DNA of 35,345 bases from Tychonema sp. LEGE 06208 (GCF_015207505.1 NZ_JADEWT010000064.1:1-35345); one strand, 5' to 3'; counted from the first letter of the stretch, positions 6,597 through 14,177 are shown. The notes: generated by a model not told the origin, from the sequence alone. Translations and numbers: made by a program.

Positions 6597-9440
6597 CTAG
6601 CATGGTGTGCCTTCCTCGGCCTTCAATTGCATCAAGACGGGCGCGTGTGAGATTTTTGGAACCGCAACTGTAATCACTTCCAGATTGTGCGATGCTTTGT
6701 CGAGCTTGATTCGATAATCCGTCTCTCTACTGCCGTAGCTAACGCAAATCACCTCTCCCTTCTGCCCGTGGTGTAGGTGACCGACCTCGGTTATAACTAC
6801 GCGGTCGCCCTCTTTAAATTCCTTATGCTTTGAACCGACTGCACCACTTGAGGGGGTATCCTGCACCACTTCTGCACCACTTGCTGCACCAGTTGAAATG
6901 TTTGCAGGCAGGGAGTTTGCACCACTTGCACCACTTGGGGGGGGATTTTCTTTTGCTTGTACAGGAATTTCTGTAATTGCCTCTTGATTACAAGCTGTTT
7001 CCGGTGATGAAAATTGATTGTTTGAGTTTTCTTGGTAAGGTTTACCTTCTAAGTGGTGCAAGTGGTGCAAACCCTTGCTGGGTATATTCTCAAGTGGTGC
7101 ATCAAGTGGTGTAGAAGTGGTGCAAAGTGGTGTAGCAAGTGGTGCAAGGCTTTCTAGGGATTGTGAGTAAGTGGGATGCTCATCATGTTCCGATCGCAGT
7201 CGCAATCCCTCAAACGTTGATGTTCGAGCCTTGCACCACTTGGCGGATAGTCTCTGATCGGTCAGCAGTTCGCTTAGGTGGCGGGGGAACTTGGTCAGAC
7301 TAAAAGGCTTCAGCCCGCTATTCTCACACCAAGTTTTGTAGGCCTCATATAGCTTTGAGGTCGGAGTCGTTGTTGAGTCGGCAAGCACCAGCTCTGTATC
7401 GAAAAATGCTGCGATAGAATCTGTCTCGATTTTCATTTCCCATTCTTTCAGCTTGAATTCCATAATCTGGTTTGCTCCAGTGCCGCGTATTGCTTGGGTA
7501 ACAGCAGAATCGAGCAATGAGAGGGCGATGGTGATTAGTGCAGGTATTTCGGCATCAAGCTCTGCTTCGAGGCTGTGATCGCGCTTATCCTCATGTACGG
7601 GATTATCGAAGTCAACTAGGCATAATCGGCGCTCTAATCCAGTGGTATCGCCAATAAAGATGGGTTTATTGGAGCAAATCAGCAGGCTCCCGTAGAAGTA
7701 AGCACTAGCTGCCGGAGTGTGCAGTTCCCGGTAGCTAATTACATCGCCCCCGGTCAAGCTTAGGATGTTATTAATTCCTACTGGTTTGCGTTCGTCGGGA
7801 AAAACTACCAATTGCTTATCAATTAAGGAAGCTTTAGTCGAGCCGTCGATTAGGCGCTCAAGCTGGCATCCGATAGAATTATCCTTGCCTACCAATTTCT
7901 GGCAGAGCCGAGCAAATTTACCCTTACCGCTACCAGGCTTTCCTATTAGGTGAACGAACATTTGCAAGTCAAAAAAACGGCGTTTGAGTAGGGCATTGAT
8001 GATAGCCAAAAGCTTTAGCATTTTGCGCTTGTCGGCATTCATTGCCTCGTGAAAAAATTTATAAATTTTTGGACAATTTACCGATAGAGCCTCAAGACCA
8101 TCTCCCAAGTCGCCTTGTAATGGCTTATAATCATACGGCAAGTATGAAATAAATCCCATGCCCGGAGAGTGTTCTAGGGCTTTATTCTTATTGCCTTCGA
8201 GTACGCAATTGCTGAAATTGATGTATTGCGTATTGTCCCATGCCAGCCAGCGAACTTGGCGCAAATCATGCTCCAATAGTTTCTTAACATCCTCAATGTA
8301 TGCGCTCCCACGGTAGTTTATATTTCTTGCATCTAGCGTGGTTTTGACCAAACTGGTAAACGCCCCTATTTCAATCTTCTCCCAGCACTTACCGTTCCAT
8401 ACACGCCACGTTTTTTGCTCGTTATCGTATTTCCATTGATGCCCGTAATCCTCTTTTATTTGGGCTGCTACCTTGCGGGGTGTAGGAGGTTTTTTGTCGA
8501 GGCGTTCTCCCGCCTCATCATTCTCTTTCTCGCCGAATAGCTTGGCTTTGGTAAGGATTACTCGGAATTCTTCAATCCCTTTATGCTGAATAAAATCATC
8601 CATACCTTTTGTATTTTTCACCTCGCCTCCCTCAATCACTGAGGCGGGGGCCCAATCTCCGGTAATAGTCCGCACTGGCACACCGAATTTACCCAATTGC
8701 TTAGCCAATTTTCGCTCGGCCTCGCAGATATTGGAATTTGTGAGGGCATCGGCATCGAAGGCAATGATAAAGCCGAAGCCAGCCTCTGCATATTTTCGCA
8801 AAGTCGGTATCAGGAATCGCTGTTTTTCGGGGTCGCTTTTTTTGCCCGTCAAACCCATCTCGACACCTAGCAATCCAATCGTGGGAATGCCATTTGAGCA
8901 ACCAGAAATCGCTTTGTAGCCCCCTTCAGTAACGAGAAGGTAGGGCACATCGTTAATGTGGTAGCACTCCTTTCTCAGATTTGCTTCATCCCAGTAATCT
9001 GGGGTGTAGGGGCTTGTGGGGAGAATAGCATCGAAAGCCTCCCCCGATTTGGTTTCGTACTTTATGATGTCGCCGTTGCTCTTTTTCCTTGGCTTGTCGG
9101 GCCGGAGTTGCTCTTGCCCATTCGCTCCTTTGAACAAGATTCCTGCCGATTTCACCGAGAACCCTGCCAAAGAAGCTTGAGCCTTACTTATAGAGCAGCA
9201 AGTCGCACGAGCCCAGTCGTTGAGTAAGCCTCTATCTGCGATTTTTTGCTCGTGTTCGGGGGTGAGGGAAAATTTTTCGTTAAGGCTGCACAATACCCCG
9301 AAGCCGCTTAAATCCGGCGTGGCTTGTGCCACCACTACATCACCCCGATCGATGTCGGCTTCGATGTGGGCTTGATGTTCCGGTGTAGGTTGCGCGGTAT
9401 CAAGCTCGTGGCTTTCTTGCGTAGATTGTGGGGTATTCAT
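6597..9440 (-). CDS. DUF3854/D5-type replication primase-helicase
   Basis: This 947-aa protein probably starts and unwinds replication of the element. Residues about 165-235 match the TOPRIM-like DUF3854 fold seen in plasmid and phage primases (LLVTEGGYKA near 168; AFDADA near 227). Residues about 330-480 resemble the D5 N-terminal region. A superfamily-3 helicase follows, with Walker A GKPGSGKG (500-507), acidic Walker B VVFPDE (about 545-550), LLICSNKP sensor (about 587) and GLERR arginine finger (about 601-605). The tail (about 730-880) is low-complexity and carries the decamer repeats described separately; the last 60 residues (GDRVVITEV...) look KOW-like. The ATG overlaps the stop of a small upstream frame. 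It is the only obvious replication gene. A polymerase activity cannot be judged here. Confidence 0.9.
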   Translation of the reverse strand: MNTPQSTQESHELDTAQPTPEHQAHIEADIDRGDVVVAQATPDLSGFGVLCSLNEKFSLTPEHEQKIADRGLLNDWARATCCSISKAQASLAGFSVKSAGILFKGANGQEQLRPDKPRKKSNGDIIKYETKSGEAFDAILPTSPYTPDYWDEANLRKECYHINDVPYLLVTEGGYKAISGCSNGIPTIGLLGVEMGLTGKKSDPEKQRFLIPTLRKYAEAGFGFIIAFDADALTNSNICEAERKLAKQLGKFGVPVRTITGDWAPASVIEGGEVKNTKGMDDFIQHKGIEEFRVILTKAKLFGEKENDEAGERLDKKPPTPRKVAAQIKEDYGHQWKYDNEQKTWRVWNGKCWEKIEIGAFTSLVKTTLDARNINYRGSAYIEDVKKLLEHDLRQVRWLAWDNTQYINFSNCVLEGNKNKALEHSPGMGFISYLPYDYKPLQGDLGDGLEALSVNCPKIYKFFHEAMNADKRKMLKLLAIINALLKRRFFDLQMFVHLIGKPGSGKGKFARLCQKLVGKDNSIGCQLERLIDGSTKASLIDKQLVVFPDERKPVGINNILSLTGGDVISYRELHTPAASAYFYGSLLICSNKPIFIGDTTGLERRLCLVDFDNPVHEDKRDHSLEAELDAEIPALITIALSLLDSAVTQAIRGTGANQIMEFKLKEWEMKIETDSIAAFFDTELVLADSTTTPTSKLYEAYKTWCENSGLKPFSLTKFPRHLSELLTDQRLSAKWCKARTSTFEGLRLRSEHDEHPTYSQSLESLAPLATPLCTTSTPLDAPLENIPSKGLHHLHHLEGKPYQENSNNQFSSPETACNQEAITEIPVQAKENPPPSGASGANSLPANISTGAASGAEVVQDTPSSGAVGSKHKEFKEGDRVVITEVGHLHHGQKGEVICVSYGSRETDYRIKLDKASHNLEVITVAVPKISHAPVLMQLKAEEGTPC
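6840..7241. repeat. cluster of 14 decamers TGCACCACTT inside the primase gene
   Basis: Plus-strand copies start at 6840, 6862, 6873, 6885 (one mismatch), 6918, 6927 and 7232. Reverse-orientation copies (AAGTGGTGCA, two with TGTA) start at 7051, 7060, 7092, 7104, 7115, 7125 and 7137. The gene reads them in all frames (APL, CTT, LHHL, SGASGA). The DNA word, not a peptide, is therefore conserved. This is what intragenic iterons would look like; expansion of a simple repeat in an unconstrained linker is the alternative. Confidence 0.85.
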
Positions 9441-9700
9441 GCTGCACCCCCGATCGCTTCAAAGGTAGGTGCAGAGAATCCCCGGTTTGCTTGCGTATTT
9501 ACAAGGGATTGTGGTAGAATTGAGCGATATCCAGGGTTTCCAGATTTAAAGAAGTTTTTTTGACTAGACGCATTTTTGAAGAATCTCGCAAAGCAAGCAA
9601 TAGCACCGCGTCTAGCGTTTTGGGGAAAAGAATTCCACCTTTTGATTATACGCACTGCATAATCAAAGCCGTTATAGTTCATAATTAGACTATTAGCCAC
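9437..9700 (-). CDS. possible small upstream ORF, 87 codons
   Basis: The frame ends in an ATGA overlap with the primase start, an arrangement that would allow translational coupling. An internal ATG at 9682 (MNYNGFDYAV) could be the true start. The product is basic and unrecognised, and no convincing Shine-Dalgarno sequence is visible. A DNA-level inverted repeat (TTTTGATTAT...ATAATCAAAG, about 9638-9667) overlaps its beginning, so this may be a leader rather than a gene. Confidence 0.3.
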   Translation of the reverse strand: MANSLIMNYNGFDYAVRIIKRWNSFPQNARRGAIACFARFFKNASSQKNFFKSGNPGYRSILPQSLVNTQANRGFSAPTFEAIGGAA

Positions 9701-9719
9701 ATCTCTGATGTGGAAGAGT

Positions 9720-9761
9720 CCAACTTTGTTGCTAGTCTTGCCCGATAATCAACAAAGTTGG
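9720..9761. promoter_or_regulatory. 12-bp perfect inverted repeat upstream of primase
   Basis: CCAACTTTGTTG (9720-9731) and CAACAAAGTTGG (9750-9761) flank 18 nt. It lies between the RHH gene and the primase. No T-run follows, so an operator for the adjacent RHH protein is as likely as a terminator. The phrase TTTCAAACAA occurs twice in tandem just beyond it (about 9771-9790). Confidence 0.6.
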
Positions 9762-9807
9762 GAGTGTATTTCAAACAATTTCAAACAATTTAAATCCCTA
9801 GAAGCCC

Positions 9808-10011
9808 TTAGACTACTAGGGATTCTTCGTTTGATGTGTTGATTTTGTGAGCTTGTGCGTGAAAGTATTTGAGATAGGTTGTTAGGGCTTCCCGAACAAA
9901 TTCCGATCTATTTACCCGATGTTCGTAGCAAATCTTGTCTATGTCGTGCAGTAATTCATTGCTGAGGCTGCACGTCATTCGGGGGAATACTTTTTGAGTT
10001 TCTTGCGACAT
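9808..10011 (-). CDS. small ribbon-helix-helix regulator (CopG-like)
   Basis: This 67-aa protein has the RHH pattern: a short beta strand (RMTCSLS, about 11-17) followed by two helices, ELLHDIDKICYEHRV and NRSEFVREALTTYLKYF. RHH dimers bind DNA through the paired beta strand and often control plasmid copy number or partition. The gene lies just upstream of the primase on the same strand, so control of primase expression is a reasonable inference. Its stop codon sits inside a 9-bp hairpin (AATCCCTAG...CTAGGGATT, about 9791-9823) that could end its transcript. Confidence 0.8.
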   Translation of the reverse strand: MSQETQKVFPRMTCSLSNELLHDIDKICYEHRVNRSEFVREALTTYLKYFHAQAHKINTSNEESLVV

Positions 10012-10537
10012 ACGAACTTAAAAAAGAGCGTTGTTTCCTCATATCTTACACTACAAAAGTTTATTGCGATCGAACACTCAAACTAATTTTCCAAACGTCT
10101 GGAGTGATTGGCTCAAAACTAGGGAGTAGGTGTCATGCCAAGGTTGGCAAAATCTAAACCCGAAAATCCTCCAGACCGCGCAGATTCGATCGGACAGCCA
10201 TCGCGCCTTTGTCTAAAAAATTAGCTACCCGCGTAGATAGACGACTATATATCAGTCGAGCGTTTATTGATTTTTTTAGAGATATGGTGTATTTTTACAG
10301 CCTTATAATCTACAAAAAAATACCAGAGAATTGGATCGAGAAACCAGTAGGCATCGGTGATTTAGCGTATTTACCACTTTACATAAAGTGGTATTCTCAC
10401 CCCTAATAAAACCGTAAACGATCTATTTAATAGGTAGCTGATCACTCCCACAGTCGCGATGCCCACGGGCGATCGGCTGGGAGAACCTTGATAGTAACTC
10501 AACCAGACTCATCGTTTGTCCCCGGAATGCCCAAGGG
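10012..10537. other. intergenic stretch with a tight palindrome
   Basis: It probably holds the promoter of the RHH gene (minus strand, TAAGAT-like box near 10045), but boxes are weak. A 29-codon ATG frame (10136-10225) and an overlapping 65-codon TTG frame (10209-10406) are open on the plus strand. They could be one decayed gene joined by a frameshift; neither is recognisable. Confidence 0.4.
10372..10393. repeat. 10-bp inverted repeat with 2-nt centre
   Basis: TACCACTTTA and TAAAGTGGTA flank CA. The half-site ACCACTT is the core of the decamer repeated 14 times inside the primase gene, here arranged as an almost continuous palindrome. The same protein might bind both, but this is inference from shared sequence only. 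Confidence 0.6.
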
Positions 10538-11077
10538 TCACTCCTCATCGCCCTCTGGGTAATACAAGTCATCGCCCGGTAGCCGCAACTGTTCTAGCTC
10601 AGCCCGATTTTCAGCTAATGCCTCAAGAAACTCCTCAAAAGTCAGGCCAAAGAACCGCCGCTTTTCATCCGGTGTCCGCTGTTGTACTCCAAAAGCATCT
10701 CGGAACCGAGAGTCCAGTCCTTCTAGGGTGAAGGCTGCTTGAAGGGCGATCGCTCGTTTGTTGCCAGCAAGCGCTTCAACCGTTATTAGCGTGGTGAGGT
10801 CTTTGAGGCTGATAGTTCGAGCTTTGTTACTTCCGCCTCTACCAGCCCTTTGAACTGGTATCAGACTCGTGCCTCTATAACCTTTGTCTGATAACGCTTT
10901 TAGCTTATCTGGGGACTTATCCTCGATCTCCAAAAGCCAGTTACGTTTGTAACCCATTACTGCGGATACGCTGACTGCACCCGCTCGGAATTCGCCGTTT
11001 GGCATCATGTACCCGTCAATTGACAAGGTATCGCTTAATTCGATGGTGGCGTTTATGGCTTTGATTGGTTCGGTCAC
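10538..11077 (-). CDS. antirepressor-like cyanobacterial protein, 179 aa
   Basis: I choose the GTG start at 11077 because AAGGAGAAG lies at the right distance upstream. The protein begins with a strand-rich segment (IDGYMMPNGEFRAGAVSVS), then SAVMGYKRNWLLEIE, a SLIPVQRAGRGG turn, and a helical SLKDLTTLITVEALAGNKRA region before an acidic tail. This layout resembles a group of cyanobacterial phage/plasmid proteins with Bro-N or antirepressor-like organisation. I recognise the general family but know no proven function. It follows the 82-aa RHH gene on the same strand, with a CTAG repeat pair between them. A regulatory role is inference. Confidence 0.65.
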   Translation of the reverse strand: MTEPIKAINATIELSDTLSIDGYMMPNGEFRAGAVSVSAVMGYKRNWLLEIEDKSPDKLKALSDKGYRGTSLIPVQRAGRGGSNKARTISLKDLTTLITVEALAGNKRAIALQAAFTLEGLDSRFRDAFGVQQRTPDEKRRFFGLTFEEFLEALAENRAELEQLRLPGDDLYYPEGDEE

Positions 11078-11094
11078 TAAAATCTTCTCCTTAG

Positions 11095-11131
11095 CTAGAC
11101 ATTTACTAAATAGTTGCTAGACATTAACTAG
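11095..11131. promoter_or_regulatory. CTAG repeat pair between two regulator genes
   Basis: CTAGACATTTACTAAA begins at 11095 and TTGCTAGACATTAACTAG occupies 11114-11131. The 18-mer is repeated exactly at 21995-22012, in the CTAG cluster before gene B copy 2. This ties the regulator locus to the distant cassette region and suggests one shared DNA-binding protein. The second copy overlaps the stop codon of the upstream RHH gene. Confidence 0.75.
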
Positions 11132-11372
11132 CACCCTTACTTGCCTTTCCCCGCTTGGCTTTCGCTGTTGCAGTCGGTTTTACTTTTGTAGACGTGACGG
11201 GTACTGCCTGCGAGTCTTGGGCATTGCGTTCTCTTCGTTCCTCCAGTGCTTTTTTAACAAAAACGAGAACTAATTGAGGGATAGTGCGATATTCAGAATC
11301 CGCCCACTCTTTTAATTCCTCATATTCGTCATCGTCAAAGCTGATCGTAGTCCGTGGCCTCTTGGTGGTCAT
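11124..11372 (-). CDS. ribbon-helix-helix regulator, 82 aa
   Basis: Residues 7-48 show an RHH-type fold: TTISFDDDEYEELKEWA, then RTIPQLVLVFVKKALEERRE. The remaining third is a basic Ala/Lys/Thr-rich tail (KPTATAKAKRGKASKG) that probably contacts DNA nonspecifically. It is transcribed divergently from the plus-strand operon that begins at 11544, with only 171 bp between. That gap contains a promoter inside a 12-bp inverted repeat, so this protein is a good candidate repressor of that promoter and of itself. Its own Shine-Dalgarno sequence is weak. Confidence 0.75.
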   Translation of the reverse strand: MTTKRPRTTISFDDDEYEELKEWADSEYRTIPQLVLVFVKKALEERRERNAQDSQAVPVTSTKVKPTATAKAKRGKASKGAS

Positions 11373-11437
11373 TGTTTTGCGGTGTCTATATATTCCACAT
11401 TATCCGCAAAAGTCTACCGATACAAAGACTAACTATT

Positions 11438-11480
11438 ATTTACATCACTCTTGACAAGTGATGTAAATTGAGACTAAGAT
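11438..11480 (+). promoter_or_regulatory. sigma70-type promoter within a 12-bp inverted-repeat operator
   Basis: TTGACA (11451-11456) and TAAGAT (11475-11480) are 18 bp apart. The -35 box forms the loop of an inverted repeat with arms ATTTACATCACT (11438-11449) and AGTGATGTAAAT (11457-11468). A protein bound to the arms would cover the -35 box and spacer, the classic layout for repression. It points to the plus-strand operon starting at 11544. Confidence 0.8.
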
Positions 11481-11494
11481 AGCACACATAGACG

Positions 11495-11527
11495 AATCGA
11501 TTCCAAATCGATTCCGAATTGATTCTC
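11495..11527. promoter_or_regulatory. three 11-bp direct repeats in the operon leader
   Basis: AATCGATTCCA, AATCGATTCCG and AATTGATTCTC follow without gaps, one per helical turn, between the -10 box and the ATG at 11544. The core AATCGAT returns inside the gene at about 11588, 11608 and 11650. This suits cooperative binding by the gene's own helix-turn-helix product (autoregulation), though that is inference. Confidence 0.7.
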
Positions 11528-11543
11528 CCAAAGAGGCGAAACT

Positions 11544-12158
11544 ATGAACCTTGAAAACCAGACAGTGATTGACGTAGAGGTGACACCAATCGATACTCAT
11601 GAGCCAGAATCGATTGCGATCAAACACTGGTACTCAGCAGCGCAAGTGCAATCGATTCTTGATTTGAGCAAGTCGGGGATGCAAAAGGCGATCGCCAAAC
11701 TACAGGATATCTACGGCGTTGAACTTAAAGCCTTACGCCGTGGGGAAGCGCGAGCCACCCAATACTCTGAGTTTGCTCTTAAAGCTTGCAAATTATTGAA
11801 TGCAGGAAAACTGAGCGAGCTTCGCCAACTGGTAGAAGCGGCACCGATCGCACCGACTGCCGGATCACTGACAATCTCGGAATACACGCCTGCACTCGAT
11901 CGACGGATCACCCAATTGAATCAGAATGCCAATTCTGCCTCGGCATCCTTGAATCAAAATGTGCAGCAGCTTCTAGCTCAAATTGCTTCCGAAAATCAAG
12001 CAGCACAACAGCGCGATGCTGACTTAGACAATGCTGAAATCAACGCCGCTCAAAACCGTGGGGCCACGCGTGCTCTCGCAGTGTTTCAAGCTGAACAGAA
12101 GGCACAAGCTGAAGTTCTGGCACAACTGCGGGCAATGAAGTTAGGGGGGGCTGAATAA
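11544..12158 (+). CDS. HTH plus coiled-coil DNA-binding protein, 204 aa
   Basis: First gene of the long plus-strand operon, with AGAGGCG upstream of its ATG. Residues about 28-75 look like a winged or MerR-type helix-turn-helix (WYSAAQVQSILDLSKSGMQ, then AIAKLQDIYGVELKALRRG). Residues about 115-200 are Ala/Gln/Asn-rich and helical, with coiled-coil character. The arrangement resembles plasmid KfrA-type regulators that organise DNA, but the sequence is not clearly that family. AATCGAT repeats before and inside the gene make autoregulation plausible. Its TAA overlaps the next ATG (TAATG). Confidence 0.65.
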   Translation: MNLENQTVIDVEVTPIDTHEPESIAIKHWYSAAQVQSILDLSKSGMQKAIAKLQDIYGVELKALRRGEARATQYSEFALKACKLLNAGKLSELRQLVEAAPIAPTAGSLTISEYTPALDRRITQLNQNANSASASLNQNVQQLLAQIASENQAAQQRDADLDNAEINAAQNRGATRALAVFQAEQKAQAEVLAQLRAMKLGGAE

Positions 12159-12358
12159 TGACAAACTCAACATCTAAAAACCAGCACTTTCGCGACGTGC
12201 ACGTTGTTAGCAGTCGCCACCCTACCCGCATTTTTCGGTGTGAGGCTGATTCTGAAGTCTGCGCCATTGATGCACTGCGAGCGGTAGCTGACAAATTACC
12301 CGAACCCGAACCGGGTGAAAGTCGGCAAATTAAAACGTTTTTTGGGAGAACTAAATAA
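12158..12358 (+). CDS. hypothetical protein, 66 aa
   Basis: Starts in a TAATG overlap with the previous gene, with AGGGGGG as ribosome-binding site, and ends in a TAATG overlap with the next gene. The product (HFRDVHVVSSRHPTRIFRC, then an acidic PEPEPGESR tail) is unrecognised. Translational coupling on both sides argues that it is a real operon member. No membrane segment or known motif is visible. Confidence 0.6.
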   Translation: MTNSTSKNQHFRDVHVVSSRHPTRIFRCEADSEVCAIDALRAVADKLPEPEPGESRQIKTFFGRTK

Positions 12359-12534
12359 TGGCTTTTTACAAAGTGAAAGTGCAGCGCGAAAGCAACTCAC
12401 CAAAGCAGTTTAATGTCACCGCTAACAAATCTCAGGACGCTGTTGTAGTGGCAGCTCAGAGCCTCAGAGATGAAGGGATTACAGATGCAAAAGGCATTGA
12501 AGTATTGGGGCAAATTAACAGTTTGAGGGATTGA
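12358..12534 (+). CDS. hypothetical protein, 58 aa
   Basis: A short frame starting at the ATG that overlaps the previous stop, preceded by GGGAG, and ending TGA three bases before the next ATG. The product (MAFYKVKVQRESNSPKQFNV...) has a strand-rich first half and a helical second half (SQDAVVVAAQSLRDEG) that could form a compact alpha/beta fold. I do not recognise the family. Spacing and coupling support it as a true gene. Confidence 0.6.
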   Translation: MAFYKVKVQRESNSPKQFNVTANKSQDAVVVAAQSLRDEGITDAKGIEVLGQINSLRD

Positions 12535-12537
12535 ATA

Positions 12538-12726
12538 ATGACTGATAAAACTGATTCTGAGATTGTTTTTGCCCACGGTAAAAAAAAAACCCAATCTCAG
12601 GCTTTTTTGGAAGTTTTGCGGGAATCACCGCCAGAACAGAAAGAAGCTATTCTCGCTTACATCCAAGCCTTGAATGAAAAAGAACAAGAGAAAATCAATC
12701 AATCTGAGGAGCAAAAAAATGCTTGA
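12538..12726 (+). CDS. hypothetical protein, 62 aa
   Basis: GAGGGA lies just upstream of the ATG. The product is charged and helical (FLEVLRESPPEQKEAILAYIQALNEKEQEK). An uninterrupted run of ten A at 12580-12589 encodes a Lys stretch and could allow polymerase or ribosome slippage. The stop overlaps the start of the next gene by a few bases. Function unknown. Confidence 0.55.
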   Translation: MTDKTDSEIVFAHGKKKTQSQAFLEVLRESPPEQKEAILAYIQALNEKEQEKINQSEEQKNA

Positions 12727-12934
12727 TGATGACAAAAATCTCGACAAAACCCTAAACCGATTGATGATTGGCGGTGCTGCATTGACCAGCGCTCTTATCA
12801 TTGCTGGGGCTTACGATGCAGGCTATCAATCAGGAAGAAAGGAAACTCAAGCACCAATAACTGTGCATGGCGACCTGACAATCAACAACAACAGCAACAA
12901 CCAAAATTCAAGCCAGCCGACCTCGCAAAAGTAA
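12719..12934 (+). CDS. single-pass membrane protein, 71 aa
   Basis: I choose the ATG at 12719 because GAGGAG lies about 8 bp upstream; an upstream in-frame start would overlap the previous gene by 50 bp. The acidic N-terminus (LDDDKNLDK) is followed by one membrane helix (LMIGGAALTSALIIAGAYDA, residues 15-34), a short basic patch, and an Asn/Gln/Ser-rich tail with a strand motif TVHGDLTIN. It precedes a coiled-coil gene, a multi-pass membrane gene and an ATPase, so it may belong to one envelope complex. Confidence 0.6.
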   Translation: MLDDDKNLDKTLNRLMIGGAALTSALIIAGAYDAGYQSGRKETQAPITVHGDLTINNNSNNQNSSQPTSQK

Positions 12935-12975
12935 CCGGCTGGCCCCGCAAGCAAAGCCCCTTATTCAGGGGGCTT
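12912..12975 (+). promoter_or_regulatory. two successive hairpins in the operon
   Basis: An 8-bp stem (GCCAGCCG 12912-12919 with 12936-12943) spans the stop codon of the 71-aa gene. A second stem, AAGCCCC/GGGGCTT (12954-12960 with 12969-12975), follows in the gap before the next gene. No T-run follows, so these more likely stabilise or process the transcript than end it. Confidence 0.55.
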
Positions 12976-13000
12976 CACCGCACTCTAAAGGAATTTTATC

Positions 13001-13672
13001 ATGCAACAGCAATTCAGAGTAGCCCAAACCCCCGGCGCTGCACACGTAAGAAAACAGTTCAACTACGAATCGGGCCCGCTGACCCCAGAGATAGTAAATG
13101 CAGCAGCCAAAGAGGCAAAGATTCTGGATCTACAGAAGCAACTACGCACCGCCTACAACCGCCACCACACCAAAATCAGAGCCAACACAGTCGAGGTGGA
13201 ACGGCTGACTCTTGAGGCTATTGAGAGCGGATTGACAGACAAGCTACAGATTGACAAGTACGTTGATAAAGCCATTGTCGCTTCTGCCAAACATGACCAA
13301 CAAATCATTAATTTGCAGCAAAAATTACAGCACGAATTAGGCTTAATCAAAGTCGAGGGCGCGTCTGTCCAAACCTTGCAAAACATGGATTTTCGCCAGC
13401 GGTTATTGCTGATTAAGGCGAACCATCAGGCAAAGGGACAAGTACAAGAAAACGGCTTTCAGCAATCCTTAAAAGCCATCCAAGCCAGCCCGCAGAAAGC
13501 AATTGCAATGCAGCAGCGTCGGAGTGCTTTTACCAACTACATTAATGCTACGGAGTTTGACCCCATACCTGCTGTGTCAGGCGGTTCGAGCGGTGGAAAT
13601 AGTGCCTCTATCGGAGACGGTAGCAAAGGCTTTTTAGGTGGTCTTTTCGACTTTTTCACAGGACGCAAATAG
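13001..13672 (+). CDS. coiled-coil protein, 223 aa
   Basis: AAAGGAA precedes the ATG. The protein is mostly long amphipathic helices (residues about 35-70 and 88-160, Gln/Lys/Leu-rich), followed by a Gly/Ser-rich linker and a short hydrophobic end (GFLGGLFDFFTGRK). That end could insert peripherally into a membrane. I do not recognise a family. The length, helices and position before two membrane genes would fit a structural subunit of a DNA-transfer or segregation complex, but this is inference. Confidence 0.6.
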   Translation: MQQQFRVAQTPGAAHVRKQFNYESGPLTPEIVNAAAKEAKILDLQKQLRTAYNRHHTKIRANTVEVERLTLEAIESGLTDKLQIDKYVDKAIVASAKHDQQIINLQQKLQHELGLIKVEGASVQTLQNMDFRQRLLLIKANHQAKGQVQENGFQQSLKAIQASPQKAIAMQQRRSAFTNYINATEFDPIPAVSGGSSGGNSASIGDGSKGFLGGLFDFFTGRK

Positions 13673-13709
13673 TAGTTTATCGGGCGGGTTAATACTCGCC
13701 TTTCTCTTC

Positions 13710-14177
13710 ATGAATATCTCAGAGTTTGATTCATCAGAATTCGATTATTTGAACGCTGGCGATTTTTCACAAACTGAAAATAAAACAGTCGCAAAAACTC
13801 CCGAAGTAACCAACATCGAACGGTTCTGGAACTTGACGGGGAACTGGGGAGAATTCGGCTCCTACTTCGGCGCTGGTTTGTCTGTGTCGCTGATTGTGCG
13901 GGCAATCCCGGCGTTAATCCCTAGCGCTGTGATTCTCATTCCGGCTGTTGGCTTGGGCTTAGCGGTGTTCACTTTAGCCTCTGAAGGCACTGCCAAACTT
14001 CGATCGCAACTAATCCTAATTGCCGTCGCGACTGCCTTGATTGCGGGTAACTGGGATGCGTGGCAAGCGTGGATAATTGCCAATTCTCAACTACTGATTT
14101 TTAGCTTTGCATTGATTGTAATTACCTTGGGTTTTGTCGGCGCACAAATTTGGAGCAAATTAAATGTTAGCAAATAG
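13710..14177 (+). CDS. multi-pass membrane protein, 155 aa
   Basis: I choose the ATG at 13710 (MNISEFDSSE); an upstream GTG in the same frame would run into the previous gene. The acidic soluble N-terminus (about 50 residues) is followed by about four hydrophobic segments (around residues 53-70, 72-92, 98-115, 120-148). The gene overlaps the next one by 14 bp, suggesting coupled translation with the ATPase. It is probably an inner-membrane partner of that ATPase. Confidence 0.65.
   Translation: MNISEFDSSEFDYLNAGDFSQTENKTVAKTPEVTNIERFWNLTGNWGEFGSYFGAGLSVSLIVRAIPALIPSAVILIPAVGLGLAVFTLASEGTAKLRSQLILIAVATALIAGNWDAWQAWIIANSQLLIFSFALIVITLGFVGAQIWSKLNVSK

Noticed and set aside
10209-10406. 65-aa plus-strand protein
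   Set aside because: TTG start without a ribosome-binding site, and the end overlaps a palindrome. Kept only as a possible remnant in the intergenic description.
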